Below are positions 36,975-48,800 of a DNA stretch of 64,000 bases, piece by piece (within the stretch, counting starts at the first letter, position 1; every line of letters starts with the position of its first letter). This DNA comes from Cyanophora paradoxa. Taxonomy: Eukaryota; Glaucocystophyceae; Cyanophorales; Cyanophoraceae. The stretch lies in contig QPMI01000161.1 in the NCBI GenBank assembly GCA_004431415.1, positions 124,001 through 188,000 on the forward strand, in the 5' to 3' direction. The notes below the pieces were generated by a model. The model searched no databases. It was not told the origin of the DNA and saw nothing but the letters and a program-made list of their open reading frames with translations. A program made the translations under genes and the position numbers.

Positions 36975-39436
36975 CTAGGCGATGTGGACGGGGGTGCGGA
37001 AGGGGGCGGGGCCGGCGGCGGCGATGCGGTCGAGGAGGGCCTCCTCGTCGGCGGGGTGCCCGCGCAGGCCGTAGTAGAGCAGCGGGGAGACCTCCACGCG
37101 CGGGTCCGCCTCGTCCACCTCCACCCTCGCCCCCAGCTCCACCAGCGCCCTCCTCTGCTGCTCCGAGAGCGCCGCCACCGCCTGCCCCACGCACCGAGCA
37201 CCGAGAGCGGCTCAGTAGGCCTTATACTCTAGTTTATCAGCCCTAGCGCCGTGGCACGGACCGTGGCCGGCGAGTCGGGCCCGGTCGCGTTCTTCACGGG
37301 GCTGAACTCGTCCTCCTTCTCCACCTGCATCGCCGCGAACGACTGGGCGGGACCCGCACTCAGACCCCCGAAGAAGCCCCGAAAACAGCCAGGCTCAAAT
37401 CATTCACCTTGGAAGCCATGAACGCGTCGAAAATGAACTGCGCGGAAAAGACGGAGATTTCGGGCCGGGCGGCGGATCGGGAGTTCAGAATGAAGGCGAC
37501 GGACCATCTCGCGCTTGAGGCCGTTTACGGCGGAGGGCTTCGGCTCCTCCACGCAGGGGATCTTTTTCTGGAGGGGGCAGAGGGGGTCAGCACCGAAAGC
37601 GCTCAGGCGGGCGCGCAAGGCTCCTCAGACAGGGCTTAGGCCTAGTCAAGGCCTGCAGGCGCTGGCCCTACGCCAAGGACCAAGGCCGCAGGCCTCGGAG
37701 GGGACTGCAGACGGAGCCGGGGGGTGTGGAGGAGGGGGAGGGGTGGGGGGGAGTGGGGGTGGGGTGGGTGGGGTGGGGAGGGAACGGGGGAGGAGGGGAA
37801 CCTTGGCGAAGTGGTACGGGAGCTTGTTGTTGGCGACCTGCTCCAGGAACTCCACGGCTGCGGCGACGTGAGCCCCGATCTGCTGCCATCTCGAGCTCGA
37901 GGGCGGGGCGGGGCGCGAACTGAAGGCGTGGATGCAGACGTTGGCCGCGTTGTAGACCAGCGCCCCCGTCTTCGCGTCCCTCGCCGCCGCGAGCTCCCCC
38001 GGGATCTCTGCCGCGAACAAAGCTCGGGCCGGGGGCGAGATGAGGGGGGCGACGCAGACGGGGGCGTGCCGCTGTACTCGAGGACGCGGGTCCTGCGGGC
38101 GGAGTCGAGGGCGAGGACCCCGCAGGGCTCCTCGGGGACCTTCTTCTCCACCACCTTCGCCGCCGCCTCCACCCTCCTCTCCCAGCAGAACCCCAGGAAG
38201 ACTGCGCCCAAATTCGATCCCCGAGCAGCGCGCCGCAATGCATCCCAGCGCTCGGGGGGGGGGGGGGGGGGCCGAGGGCACGTACTTGGGTCGGCCACTG
38301 AGCAGAGGATGTTGTCGACGCAAAACACGTGCACAAGATCGATGCCTGAGGAGACGGGATCAGGAGCCGCGCACGCACACAAGCGCATCGACGAAGGGTA
38401 GCAAAGCAAGTGGGGCACCCCGCTTCTTCATGTCAGCGAGCGCTTTGGAGTGCAGGAGCGATCCGTAGATGCCACCCTGCCGTCATATTGCACTTCAACT
38501 GCATGACCCGAGGACTCGCAGAGGGAGGGCGGACGTTTCCGTTGGGGCTGGTGGAGATCTTGGACTTGGAGTGCATCAAGATCTGCAGACGCGAGGTCGG
38601 TCGGTCACGGCCGGCCGCTCAACGACCTCGACGGAGGACAGTGGGGCAGACGGCGGGCGCGCCTTGCCATCGAAGGAGATGCAGGGAACCTCCGTCTGGG
38701 CGAAGAAGAAGACCTGGTCGCGGCGCAGCCCGAAGAAGGCGTGCTCCTCGAAGAAGCGCTCCGTCACCGCCTGGTTGTCGCTGCACATAATGTACCACAT
38801 GATCGGAGCCGCCTGCGAGCCGTTCGACGCCGCCAGCGCCTGCAGCCGCAGCAGCCGCTCCGCCTGGATCTGGAAGAGGCTGCGCGCGCGCGGCGCTCAG
38901 GCCACGGGCGCGACTCGCGGCGGGGGCTTGCGGACCTCTTCCCACTCTGCAGACCGAGTGGCATCGTGCCCTTGGGCCCGTCGTATCCGAGCCGAGAGCC
39001 CTGGCCGCCAGCAAGGACCTGCACGGAAGGAGCAGGTCGGCTCGTGCGCCGCGCGGTGCCGGAAGAGCGGGAGGGGTTGCCGCACCAGCGCGGCCGCCTT
39101 GCCCTCGCGCAGAAGCTTCAGTCCCTGAACCAGCCAGCGGGCGCGCGTGGCCGGCTCCACGTTGCGCAGGACGGTCAGATCCGAGAACGGCTGGATTCCC
39201 TGCAGTTGCCCCGTCGGCGCGGCCGCCGAGCTGCGGTACTCTTCGACCGAACGCGCAATGTCCTCCAGCTCGCCCGTCGACTCAATGACCGCCGCTTGGG
39301 CGTACAAGGCGCTTGCGTCCTCGGCGCTCAACTGGTCGACGTGGGCGAACACGTGCCCCTGGCCGGCCTTCTCGAACGCCGCGCGCAAGCGCTGCGCTTC
39401 CGTGACTTCGATCGCCGGCTTGCCCATCTGAGCCAT
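36975..39436 (-). CDS. UAP1: UDP-N-acetylglucosamine pyrophosphorylase
   Basis: Makes UDP-GlcNAc (or UDP-GalNAc) from UTP and the sugar-1-phosphate, feeding glycosylation and chitin or GPI synthesis. Starts MAQMGKPAIEVTEAQRLR at 39436 with a helical N-terminal domain. The uridyl-binding loop is LAGGQGSRLGYDGPKGTMPL near 39000. It continues with SLFQIQAERLLRLQAL, MWYIMCSDNQAVTERFF, GIDLVHVFCVDNILCSVADP and KTGALVYNAANVCIHAF. NNKLPYHFAK and KKIPCVEEPKPSAVNGLK follow, then FIFDAFMASK. A C-terminal beta domain ends FRTPVHIA at 36975. This motif order is diagnostic of the eukaryotic UAP family, and all parts are present across about nine exons. Introns are G-rich on the plus strand, with a run of 15 G near 38258. 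Confidence 0.92.
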
Positions 39437-39763
39437 CTGTACGTTAGAGCGCGCAGCGAGTTCCCAGCTGCCCGGCGGTGGCGAGGCTAACCTTCCCGAT
39501 GCGCTTTGCAATTGCGGCGTAAAAAGCGCCAGGCTAAGCTTCGCCTTCGGGGCCGGAAGAGGGCCGCGAGTTGCAATTGACGCGCGCGACTTGACGACGC
39601 GGAGCTTAGAGCTTGGCGACTTCACGAGAAGCCGCAGGCCCTGATGCAGACACCGAATGCGAATTTAAGCTGGAGACCGCTTCTGGTTCCAGCTGGAAGT
39701 TCTGGTTCTTCGAAATCAGTAGTGTACCCCGACAAACGGTGCCTCAGCCGCGCCTGACGCGCG
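39437..39763. promoter_or_regulatory. Divergent intergenic / bidirectional promoter
   Basis: 327 bp between the UAP1 start (minus) and the next plus-strand gene. No TATA-like box at a convincing position. CCCC/GGGG content is lower than in the coding regions. Confidence 0.4.
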
Positions 39764-41861
39764 ATGAAACATGCGATTGCGCTGGAGCAGCTGCACAGAG
39801 AGCGGCTCAACCGATTCGAGCGACGCGCCAGCATCCCCCTGTGCGACCCAGCTGGGCTGGTTGCCGAGCGTCGCTGACCGCCGCGCGGTTCGCAGCAAGG
39901 ATGTGCTAAACCAGTCCCTCAACGATGCAAGCCGCATCGAGTCTGATGACGAGTCGGACAACTCGGTGCGCAGCTCGTCGAATTCAAATGCTGCGCCGCA
40001 GGAGGCTTAGCTGCGCCGCAGGAGGACATTGAGGACGTGTACGAGGAGCTCGCCAAAAGCGAGCAGATCGTCGGGGTGAGCCGTGCAGCCGGCCCGGCGC
40101 CGCAGCCGGCCACCGACCTCCGCGCAGGGCCGCGTGGTCGTGAACTACTCGCCGGGCCGCCTTTCTAGGTCGCGCTCGCGCTCGGCGGCGCCTTCGGCGG
40201 CGGCGACGCCCCTGCGGCCGGCACCGACGCCGGTGCGGGCCGCGGCGGACCGCACGCCGTCGCGCTCGGAGGCGGGGCCGGCCTCGGCGCGGGGTGCGAG
40301 CCCGGGAAGGCGGCGGGCGCACTTCGCCGGGGACGACGGGTCGGACTCGGACGGCTTCCTGGACTTCGTGATGGAGCTGAACCGCAAGGCCGCCTCGTCC
40401 TCCTCGCGGCGCGGCTCGGGCGCCTCGGGCTCGGCGGAGTGGGCCGAGCAGGGGCGCGACGAGGAGGCGGCGTACCGGCAGGCCCTCCGCGACATCTACG
40501 GCGACGACCGCTTCCACGTCCTCTCCCACCACTCCCACCACACCCACGCCGCCCGCGCCCCCTCCCCGGGCCCGCCCGGGCCCCCCCACGCCTCCCCCTC
40601 CTTCCTCTCCGCCCCCGCCCACCGCTCGCCCGCCGCGAGCCCCCTCCGCGCCGCCCCCGACGAGTCCATCCTCGGGTACCGCACCGACGTGGGCCCGTCC
40701 ACCCCCCGCGGCTTCCCGTCGGCCGCCGAGGCGCTCTCCTTCGCGGCGACGGGCCGCCCGGCGCCCTCGCCGGCGCGGCCGCCCCGCTCGGCGGCGGCCT
40801 CGGCGGCCTCGCCGGCGGCGGCTGCGAGGGCGGGCGCGCCGGAGGTGGGCGCCGCGCTGGAGGAGATCCGCCGGCAGCTCTCCGACGTCGCCGCCCTCGT
40901 CCGCGAGCGCCGCCCCGCCCCCTCCCCGGCCCCCGCGCCCCCTGGGCCGAGCCGCCCGAGCCTCCCCGCGGACGCCCCGCACGCCCTTGGCGGCAGCGGC
41001 GGCGGCGGCCGCGCGCTCTGCGGCCGCCACGCCCTGGAGCGCGGCGTCGGCGGCGGCGTCGGCGGCGGCGGCGGCGGCGCGGGACCGCAGCAGGAGCAGG
41101 AGCCGCGGGCGCGACCTCAGCGGCCTGGAGCTGGGAAGCGAGCTCGGGGTAAGCAGCTCCAGGCTCCACGAGCACAGCCACAGCCACAGCCAGAGCTACG
41201 GCCAGGGACACAGGCACGGCTGCCGCGTGCACGGGCACGGGCAGGGGCCGGGGGAGGGGCGGGAGGGCCGCTGGCTGGAGCACGCGGAGCGGCACCTGGC
41301 GGCGAGCGAGGAGCGGCTGCGGCGCGCGCTGCAGCGCCGCATCGACGACGAGGCGCGCCGCACCGACCAGCGCTGGCGCAGGGTCCGCCCCTTTCCCCTT
41401 CTCGTCATCTCTTCCCCGCCCTCGCTCACGCGGGACGGGGCGGGGCGCAGCTGGAGGAGCAGGTGCGCAAGTCGGCGGAGGAGGCGGCGGCGGCGTGGCG
41501 CACGGGCGGGCGCGCTGCGCAGAGCCTCGAGCAGCTCGAGGCCTCCAACCGCCTCCTCCGCGCCGAGCTCGCCCGCCTGGCCCGTACCCCCCTCCCCTCT
41601 TTCCTCCGTTTTCGCCGTCTGACGCCCGCGCAGCAGCGGGCCATCGCGCGGGGCGGGCGCCCCCGGGCCGACGACGCCTCCCCCTCCTCCCCCTCCTCGG
41701 CGCCCCGCCGCCGGGAGCCCCCCTCGTACGCGTACGCGTACGCGTACCCCCCCGGGAGGAGCCCGCGGGCGGCCCGGGCCCGCGCCGGCGTCGCGAGGCC
41801 GGCGAGTGCGGGCCGCCCGGGGCGCGACTTGGGATCGAGCCCCCTGCGGCCCTGGTACTAG
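39764..41861 (+). CDS. Ser/Arg/Pro-rich, His-rich coiled-coil protein, unknown function
   Basis: Provisional start ATG 39764 (MKHAIALEQLHRERLNRF). An acidic segment (IESDDESDNS then EDIEDVYEELAKSEQIV) is joined by a GT-AG intron at 39966-40021. A long disordered Ser/Arg/Pro/Ala region follows, with SDSDGFLDFVMELNRKA and YRQALRDIYGDDRFHVLS. A His/Ser-rich run (LHEHSHSHSQSYGQGHRHGC) leads into coiled coil (HAERHLAASEERLRRALQRR; SLEQLEASNRLLRAEL). It ends SSPLRPWY at TAG 41859-41861. No known domain recognised. The His-rich run might bind metal, which is only a guess. The first intron near 39868-39895 would be unusually short, so the 5' structure is uncertain. Confidence 0.55.
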
Positions 41862-41885
41862 CCCGGATGTGTGCAAGAGCCCGTC

Positions 41886-42126
41886 CCAGAAGAGGAAGCC
41901 GGGTGGCAGGGGACGGGGAGGGCGGCGCGGAGGCGGGCGGCGGCGGCGCGGGCGGCGAGGATGTGGGGCTCGGGGGCGTCGAGGGGCAGGGGCCGGGGCC
42001 GGGGCCCGGGGAGGCCGAGGGCGTCGAGGGCGGCGGCGGCGGCGCGCAGGCCCGTCGCGGCGGCCTTCTCCTGGGACCAGGCGTCCTCCATGCGGGCCCC
42101 GCCCCGGACCCAGTCGCCGGCGCCCC
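41886..42126 (-). pseudogene. Inverted duplicate fragment of the plastid FAD oxidoreductase last exon
   Basis: On the minus strand this stretch reads the terminal 80 or so codons of the gene at 29260-31767, including GDWVRGGARMEDAWSQEKAA and PEPHILAARAAAARLRAAL. It is nearly identical to 31531-31766. The stop codon is lost: TCTTCTGG instead of TCTTCTGA. The upstream exons are absent. It sits 24 bp after the stop of the plus-strand gene, so it is a gene fragment, although it could serve as that gene's 3' UTR. Confidence 0.88.
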
Positions 42127-42497
42127 GCGAACTTCGGAATAAGTTTGAAGGCTTAATCCAGTGACTAGTAAATTTAATTCACGGTGAACTTAGAATATAT
42201 TGCAGAAGTATATAGCAAACAGAAGCCAACATGTACAGCCCTTATCCGGATCCTCGAGTTCGCGATCGAGCGATAAGAGGGACGAGTTCGGAGCGGAATC
42301 GAAATGTCCTGGCCTGCTACCGCCCGGGGCCGGCCGTCGCAGCCGGAGGCGGCCCGGGCGCTGCTCTAGCTAGCTAGGTCGCGAAAGTGGAGCGAATCGA
42401 AAGTTTATAGAGAGAAGCGGACTGGCTGGCGATCGCGTGTGGCGGCTCGGACCCGACCCGGGTCCTCTGGCCACCCGGCGCGCGGCGGCGGCCCGCT
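42127..42497. other. Intergenic region
   Basis: Begins with an AT-rich stretch (42130-42230) right after the inverted fragment, then CTAG-rich sequence near 42370. No gene seen. Confidence 0.55.
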
Positions 42498-45227
42498 CAG
42501 TGCTGGGCGGTCTCCTCGGCGGCACCCTCCTCCTGGGGCGACTCCGACCTGATCGAGATGTAAAGTCCGGTTAGAAGCGGCCGGAAGCACTCAGCTTGAG
42601 GGGAGGGCGCAGCGCGCACCGGCGGCGGCGGATGCGAACAGCGACGAACGCAACGGCGGCTTATCCGTGGTCAGTCAAACACGTGCACTCAAGAATCACG
42701 CGGCAACCGGGGATTCACGTACCGAGGAGGGCGGCGCCGCCGACGCCGCCGACGACGCCCGCGACGATGGGGACGGTGGGGACGGAGGCGGCGGCGGCGG
42801 CGGTCGAGCCGCCCTGCAGCTGCTGGCCGTCGCCGCCCGAGGGCGCCGGCGTGGGCGTGGGCGTCGGCGTCCCCGCCTTCCCGTCGTCGTCGCCCGGCTT
42901 CAGCGCGCCGGCCCTGGAGGCGGCGAGGTCGAAGGCAGGGCGAGCGGGCTCAGGCACGCGGGAGAAGGTGGAGCGCAGGGCGCACGGGGTGGGGGACGGG
43001 GTGGCGCTGGCCGTGGGCGAGGGCGTCGGCGTGGGGCACGTCGGGAGCTGGTCCGGGCGCTGGCCGGCCCCGCTCAAGGCTTGCGTGCTCGATTCGGCAT
43101 TCAAATTCAAATTTTCAAATTCGAACCTGGACGGCGCCGTTGAGGATGAAGTCGGCGGGGATGCCGTACTCGCCGTCGGCGCTCGCCAGGAAGGCGTTGA
43201 AGACCTGTCGCACGTTAAGCTGGATGCTATAGCTGGATGCCTGAGCCCGCGGCGATGCTGACCAGCGCACGGAGCTGCAGCGCCACCCGCTGCGCACGAA
43301 GGCGTGAGGGGGATGGGTAGTGCAAAGCATGGGCAGGGGGTACGGGGGTACCGTGAATATGACGGCGGTCTCGCCGCTTCCGCCGAGCGAGCGGCGGCCC
43401 TCGCGGATCGGGAAGACTGCGCGGCAGCGCGTCAGCGGGACGGAGGGGGCTGAGCAGGCGGGGGGTGCGGACACTGGGTGTCGTCGCCGAGGCTGAAGGG
43501 CTCGGTGCGGGTCACCTGCGGACGGAGGGAAAGCCAGCTTCATTCGAAGTGGGAGGGAGCATTTCGGAATAAAGTACGGTGGTGGTGGCGTTCTGGAGTT
43601 CGTCGAATACGCGGTCGAAGAACTTCTTGGCGCCCGTCAGCGAGATCGCCACTTTCTGCGCCCGTGGACCACGGCGCAGGTCAGATCAGATCCGAAGGAG
43701 GAGGAGGGGGGGGCTGCGAGGGAGACGATCCGGAGCGCACCGGGGGCTCGCACTGCGCCGCGAACGAGGTGGTGGGCGCTCAATTCGACTCTGTACCCCC
43801 GTCGCGGGGCGCGGGCTCGGGCTCGAACCTGGGTCGTGAAGTCGACGGAGAGGCGAAGGGAGGTGAGGGACATGTCTGGTGGCGGGCCTCAGAGCGGACG
43901 AGGAGCGGCGCGAGCGCTGGGCGCTGAGCGCGGGGCGGGGCGCAGCGGACCGAAGTAGCGCAGCGGGTCCGCGTTCGCCGCGAAGTTCTCGCACCTGCGC
44001 ACCCGAGCCGGCGTCAGGTGCCCGCTTCTGAGAGATTCGGAGGCGGCGATGGCGCACGTGATGACGGCGGTGTTGGGGAAGGAGATGCAGTCGCTGATCT
44101 TGCAGTAGGACGGCAGCGTGAAGTTCCCGCACCTGCACGCGCCGCCCCCTCAGAGGGCGCAAGGGGGGGGCACGAGGGGGAGCTCGGGGGGCGCGCTGGA
44201 GGTTGTCCTGGAAGCGTGAGAAGGCGGTGGCGGGGTTCATGGCGCCCGCCGTGGCGCTCGCGGGGGCGTCGATGCGGATCGCCCCCGAGCGCCCCACCGC
44301 CTGCACGCCCTGTTGGTGGAGGGGAGCCATGTGGGGTGGGCGGGGCATGGGGTCGAGCGAGCGCGGTCCCAGCGCGCGGCGCGGGGCGATCCAGGGCGCC
44401 TACTCCGCGTACGCACGATCGTCCCGTCGTCGGTCACGGCCTCCACCTGCCGCGCCGCGCCGCGCGGCGTCAGCTCCCGGAGTCCGCTGCACCAGGGCCG
44501 GCGAGAGGCGGCCGAGCGGCTCGCCTGGACGTAGTAGTCGTTGCCGCGGGGGATGTAGAGGGGGAGGGGCGGGGAGCTGTAGAAGCCCGTGTTCTGCGCG
44601 CCCGGCCGAGGCCGTGTCGGCTGGGCGGGGGCGCGCGCGGCCCGCGGCGGGAGTGGCCCACGGGGACATCCTTGCCGATGACGGCGTAGCTGCAGGCGCG
44701 AGCCGCCGCTCAGCGATCGCGCGCGCGAGCACGCGCACGCATTCCGGGCGCGCGCGGGCCGGGCTCACATGCGGTTCTCATAGAGGCTGCTGTTCCTCCG
44801 CAGCGTCAGCGTCGCCGTCTGGACGGTGTCGAAGGCTGCCAGACAGGCGTCAGGCGCGGATGCGGAAGGCGGCCGCCGCGCGGCCGGCGGGCGGCGCTCA
44901 CAAACGCCTGGTCCAGTCCACACAGAATACAGGCCTGCGCGCCGAACCAAGTGAGCGGGGGCGGGCCCGACGGGCCGGGCGCTCGATCGTTCCGGAATGT
45001 GGCCGCATGGCGGCGCGCGCGGGCGGAAGAGCGCAGCGCACCAGCGCCGGCCCACTGGACGTCTAGCCGCTCGTCAGCGACGCGAAGCGCTTGCGCGGGA
45101 TGGGGCGGGTGCGAGCGCGGAAAGGGCGCGGACCGCCTTGCCTTGGCGTGCTGATCGTATACGTCGCGGCGGATACTGCCTGGACGAGCGCGACGGCGAG
45201 CAGAAGAGAGACGGAAGCGCGCCGCAT
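42498..45227 (-). CDS. Type I membrane protein with Pro/Thr-rich stalk, function unknown
   Basis: Starts at 45227 with a strong signal peptide (MRRASVSLLLAVALVQAVSA). A large ectodomain follows, spread over many exons, with readable pieces such as FDTVQTATLTLRRNSSLYEN, IPRGNDYYVQASRS, LPSCKISDCISFPNTAVITC, VAISLTGAKKFFDRVFDEF and YSIQLNVRQVFNAFLAS with EYGIPADFILNGAV. Next come a Thr/Pro/Ser stalk (PTPTPSPTASATPSPTPC) and a Gly/Ala/Val transmembrane helix, VPIVAGVVGGVGGAALLG. A short acidic cytosolic tail ends EEGAAEETAQH at 42498. The Cys-containing ectodomain, an N-x-S sequon and the mucin-like stalk fit a cell-surface glycoprotein. I do not recognise the ectodomain family. Exon borders are approximate. 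Confidence 0.6.
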
Positions 45228-45815
45228 GGCGAAGCGCGGAATGCTGAGCTGAGCGGCCGCGTGCGGTGTGCGCGTGCGACTGGCGGCGCGTGCGGGGCGC
45301 GGCGGATGGCGGCTGCGCGGCGTCCCCGCTTAGCGAGCGGTCTGGGAGCGCTAGAATGGGACCGCGGCAGCTCGGAATGGGCTCACCTCGAAGGTCAGAC
45401 TGCGGGAATGGGGGGCTCGACTCGGCGAGCGACGTCGACGAGTGATTCGAAATGCCGACCCAAACGCGACTGTACCCCGCCTAGTCGACAGCCGTACCCC
45501 GCCACCCCTCAGCGCTGTACCCTCAGACAGCCCTGTACCCACGACAGCTGCAGCGACAGGGCTGGAACGTGCAATACGTGCGGTTTTCAAGTTTCAGGGC
45601 TGGAATGTGGTTTTTCGCTGCAGCTAGCGCTGGTCGCCGTGACTGAATTCTCTGACATTGGGCTGCACATGAATCAAAAAACATGCCGCAAATCGATATC
45701 AGGGGCTCAAAATTAAAATCTGTACAACATAAAGCCAGGAATCTTATATGGGTGAGGCCGGACTCCGGGATGCTCCCGGGGCCTCCCCCCGCAGGGCCCT
45801 GTGCGCCTCCCCGGG
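45228..45815. other. Intergenic region with short GTACCC repeats
   Basis: Between the signal peptide of the membrane protein and the stop of the M13 peptidase. At 45474-45545 the motif CTGTACCC/CCGTACCCC recurs four or five times about 20 bp apart. No gene recognised. Confidence 0.5.
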
Positions 45816-48800
45816 CTACCACCAGACGGGGCAGCGGTCGGCGACGCGGTTCATCTTCGAGGCGGCCGGGCAGTTGAACGCGTTCTGCGGCGCGCCGCGG
45901 GAGACGATGAGGCGGAGAGCGGCGGGGCGCACGGGGGATGCGTGTGATCACGAGGCGAGGGACCGACCTGGAAGGCCTGGAAGCCGCCGAGGGGCACGTT
46001 GCAGCGCACGGGGGGCGGCGAGTGCGGGTTGTCCCGCACCAGCGTCCTGCCCCGCCCAGCGATCAGCGGGGGATGCCCCGGGGGATGGCGGGTGGCGGGG
46101 AGGACCTGAAGTGGGCGGCGGTGGAGGCGAAGCACCACTGCTGGCCGTACGAGACGAAGAAGAACTGCTCGTCCGTGAGGCCCTTGAAGATCGAGGGGCC
46201 ATCCGGCCCCGCTGCCCCCGCGCCGCGTCAGAGGGGCGGCGAGGGGGGGCAGGAGGGAGGGCCGGGGCGGGGCGGACAGAAGCCCGGGGTGCCGCGGGAG
46301 GCGGCCTCGGCGGCGGCGTCGAGGTAGGCCCAGTACGTCAGCTGCCGCGGCGCGCCGGCGAGCGAGGTCGGAGTGGGGTCGGGGGGCGGCGGGGCGGGCA
46401 GGAGGGACCTGGAGGCCGCCCCAGTCGGCGACGTTCTCCCCCAGCGTGTTCGCCCCGTCCACGTAGAGCCCGGGGATCACCTGCGCGGCGCGTGAGGCCG
46501 GGATCGGGAGCTCGGGGGGCGACGGGGCCGGGGCGGACCTCGGCCTTGTTGTAGAGGTCGATGACGCACTTCTGCTGCTTGCGGTAGGCGGCGGCCACCT
46601 TCTTCGGCATCCAGTGCGCCAGCCGCCCCTCCGCGTCGTACAGCGACCCCTCCTCGTCGTACCCGTGCGTCACCTGCCCTCGTTCAAGCGCGCGAGAGCC
46701 GGGGGGGGGGAGGGGAGGGGGGGTAGGGGATCGGACCTCGTGGCCGACGGTCATTCCCGTGACGCCGAACTGGGCGGAGGGGGGGTACTCGGCGTCGAAG
46801 TCGGGGTTCTGGAGCTGCCCCGCCGGGATGACCTGCGGGGTGCACCGTCGAAAAGAGGGCGGGGGGAAGAAAGCGGAGGGGGGGGGGGGGGGGGGGGGGG
46901 AACGGCTGACCATGATGTTGGTGGGGTCGTAGTAGGCGTTCACCGTCGGCGGCGTCATCGTCCACCTGCGCGGGGCGCAGGTGAGGCGCGAGGTCGGAGG
47001 AGGTCGTTCTCGGGCCGACTCTCTTAAACGCGTTCGATCTACCCGTCTTCCGGCCGCGCAGGATAACACGACTATGGCTATGAGGGCCATCATCCCGAGT
47101 TCAAGCGAGGGGGGGAGGCGAGGGGCGCGGGGCGGGGAGCACCGGTTGAGGTCTGCGGCCTTGCCGACCTGGCGGATGAAGTCCACGTACTGGAACTTGC
47201 GCACCTGTCTCCCGGGGGCGCGGTCAGTCGGGGGCCCGGGGCGGGTCGCGGGGGGCGCGGGCGGGCCTTCATGGTGGACTCGACGAGGGCGTCGGCGGTG
47301 ATGTGCAGCGCGTCGAACGTCGGCCACCGCTCCGGGTACCCGATCTGCGCCCGCAGGCGGCCCCCGCCCGGGATCAGCGAGGGAGCGAGGTGGAGGGGCC
47401 GAGGGGCGGCCGCGGGGGCGCCGGCGCGCCATGTTCTGCATGTTGGCGAGCTTCTGCTTGGCCACGCCGATCGTGAACTCGTCCATCCACTTCACCTGCC
47501 GCCCCCGCGTGACCGTTTGGACGAGACGAAGCACCAGGAGTCTAGCCTGGCCTAGCGCAGCCGCTCGGCGCTGGGCGCGAGTGCGGGCGGCGGGGGCGAA
47601 GTGGAGCGGGGTGGCGCTGGGAGGCTGGGGTGGCGCCGCACCTCGTCGACGTGCTTGAGGAAGTTCTCCTTGATGCGGGCCACGATGCTCGTCGCCCCCG
47701 CCTTCTGCTCCTCCCCGAAGTGCTTCATCACCTGCGCGCAGCGCGGGGCAGCTGGTCGGCCCCCGCGCGCGCCACCCAGCAACCCAGCCAGCCAGCTAGC
47801 TGCCGCGGTGGCTCGACAGGGAGCGGGGGCGCACCCAGTAGTGGCCGAGGAGCTGCCCGATCTCGCTGTCGGCGAACTGGACGCACAGGAAGTCCCGCGA
47901 CTGCATCTGTCGGGCCCCGGCGTCGGCCCCGGAGCGCGCGGCGAGCCACCGAGAGGAGCCGGCGAGGCGCGAAGGGGCTCTGCTGCGGCTCTGGGGCGGC
48001 TGCAGAGAGAGGCGGACCTTCTCGGAGCCGTCGAGCACGTGCTGGAAGAACCACCAGTCCTCCTCTGCGCACACGCGAGGCATCTTGGTCAGACCCCAGC
48101 GAGCTAGAAGACACCCCCCTGCTCTACGCTTCACGCGCGCCGTCGATCCCTTCTTAGATCGGCTGCCACGCTTGGCGGCGTGTGAGGGGGGCGCCGGCGG
48201 GGGCGGGCGGACCGGCGATCTCCTTGGCCATGAACTGGGCGTAGCTGTGGACGACGTACCAGCGGAAGTAGGCCTTCACCTCCTCCGCCTTCGCCCTCGA
48301 GATGATCTGCCCCGCCCCCGCGCCCCCGCCGCTCACCCCGGGCGGACTGGAGGGCAGCGGATGCGGGGCGCGGCGGGGCGGGCGCACGCGGTTGAGCTTG
48401 TCGAGGTACTTGGGCGTGTCCGACTCGATGTCCTTCGCCTTGTCTGCCCCCCCGGGATGTGAGCAAGGCAGCGGAGAGCCCCGGCGCGAGGCCGCCCCAA
48501 GGAGCCGCCGGCGTCCCTTCTAGCCCTCCCTACGCCCCCGCCCCGGGGCGCCGCCCCGCCGCACCGTTGCCGGCCGAGGCGAAGAAGGTCTCCCAGGGGA
48601 TGTCCGGCGCCCGCGCCTTCAGCCCGTCCATGTTCAGCCGGTGGTACGCCTGCGAGCCCGCCGCCCGCCCGCGGTTAGCACGGCCGGCGAGGCGCGGGTC
48701 TTAAGGTGGCGCTGGTGAAAGCTAGGTCAGAGCATTTGTCTCAGCACTGCGTCCCACGGAGCGAGCGAGTAACTCGGAGCGCCTCCGCGGGGTCGCCGAG

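Noticed and set aside
39868-40010. Ultra-short introns of 17-28 nt in the Ser/Arg-rich gene.
   Set aside because: A normal 56-nt GT-AG intron at 39966-40021 explains the second case. The first remains unresolved and is better treated as an uncertain 5' structure.
43805-43835. Minus-strand GGTTCGAGCCC as a second possible tRNA B box.
   Set aside because: No cloverleaf can be built. It sits at an exon/intron junction of the minus-strand membrane protein.
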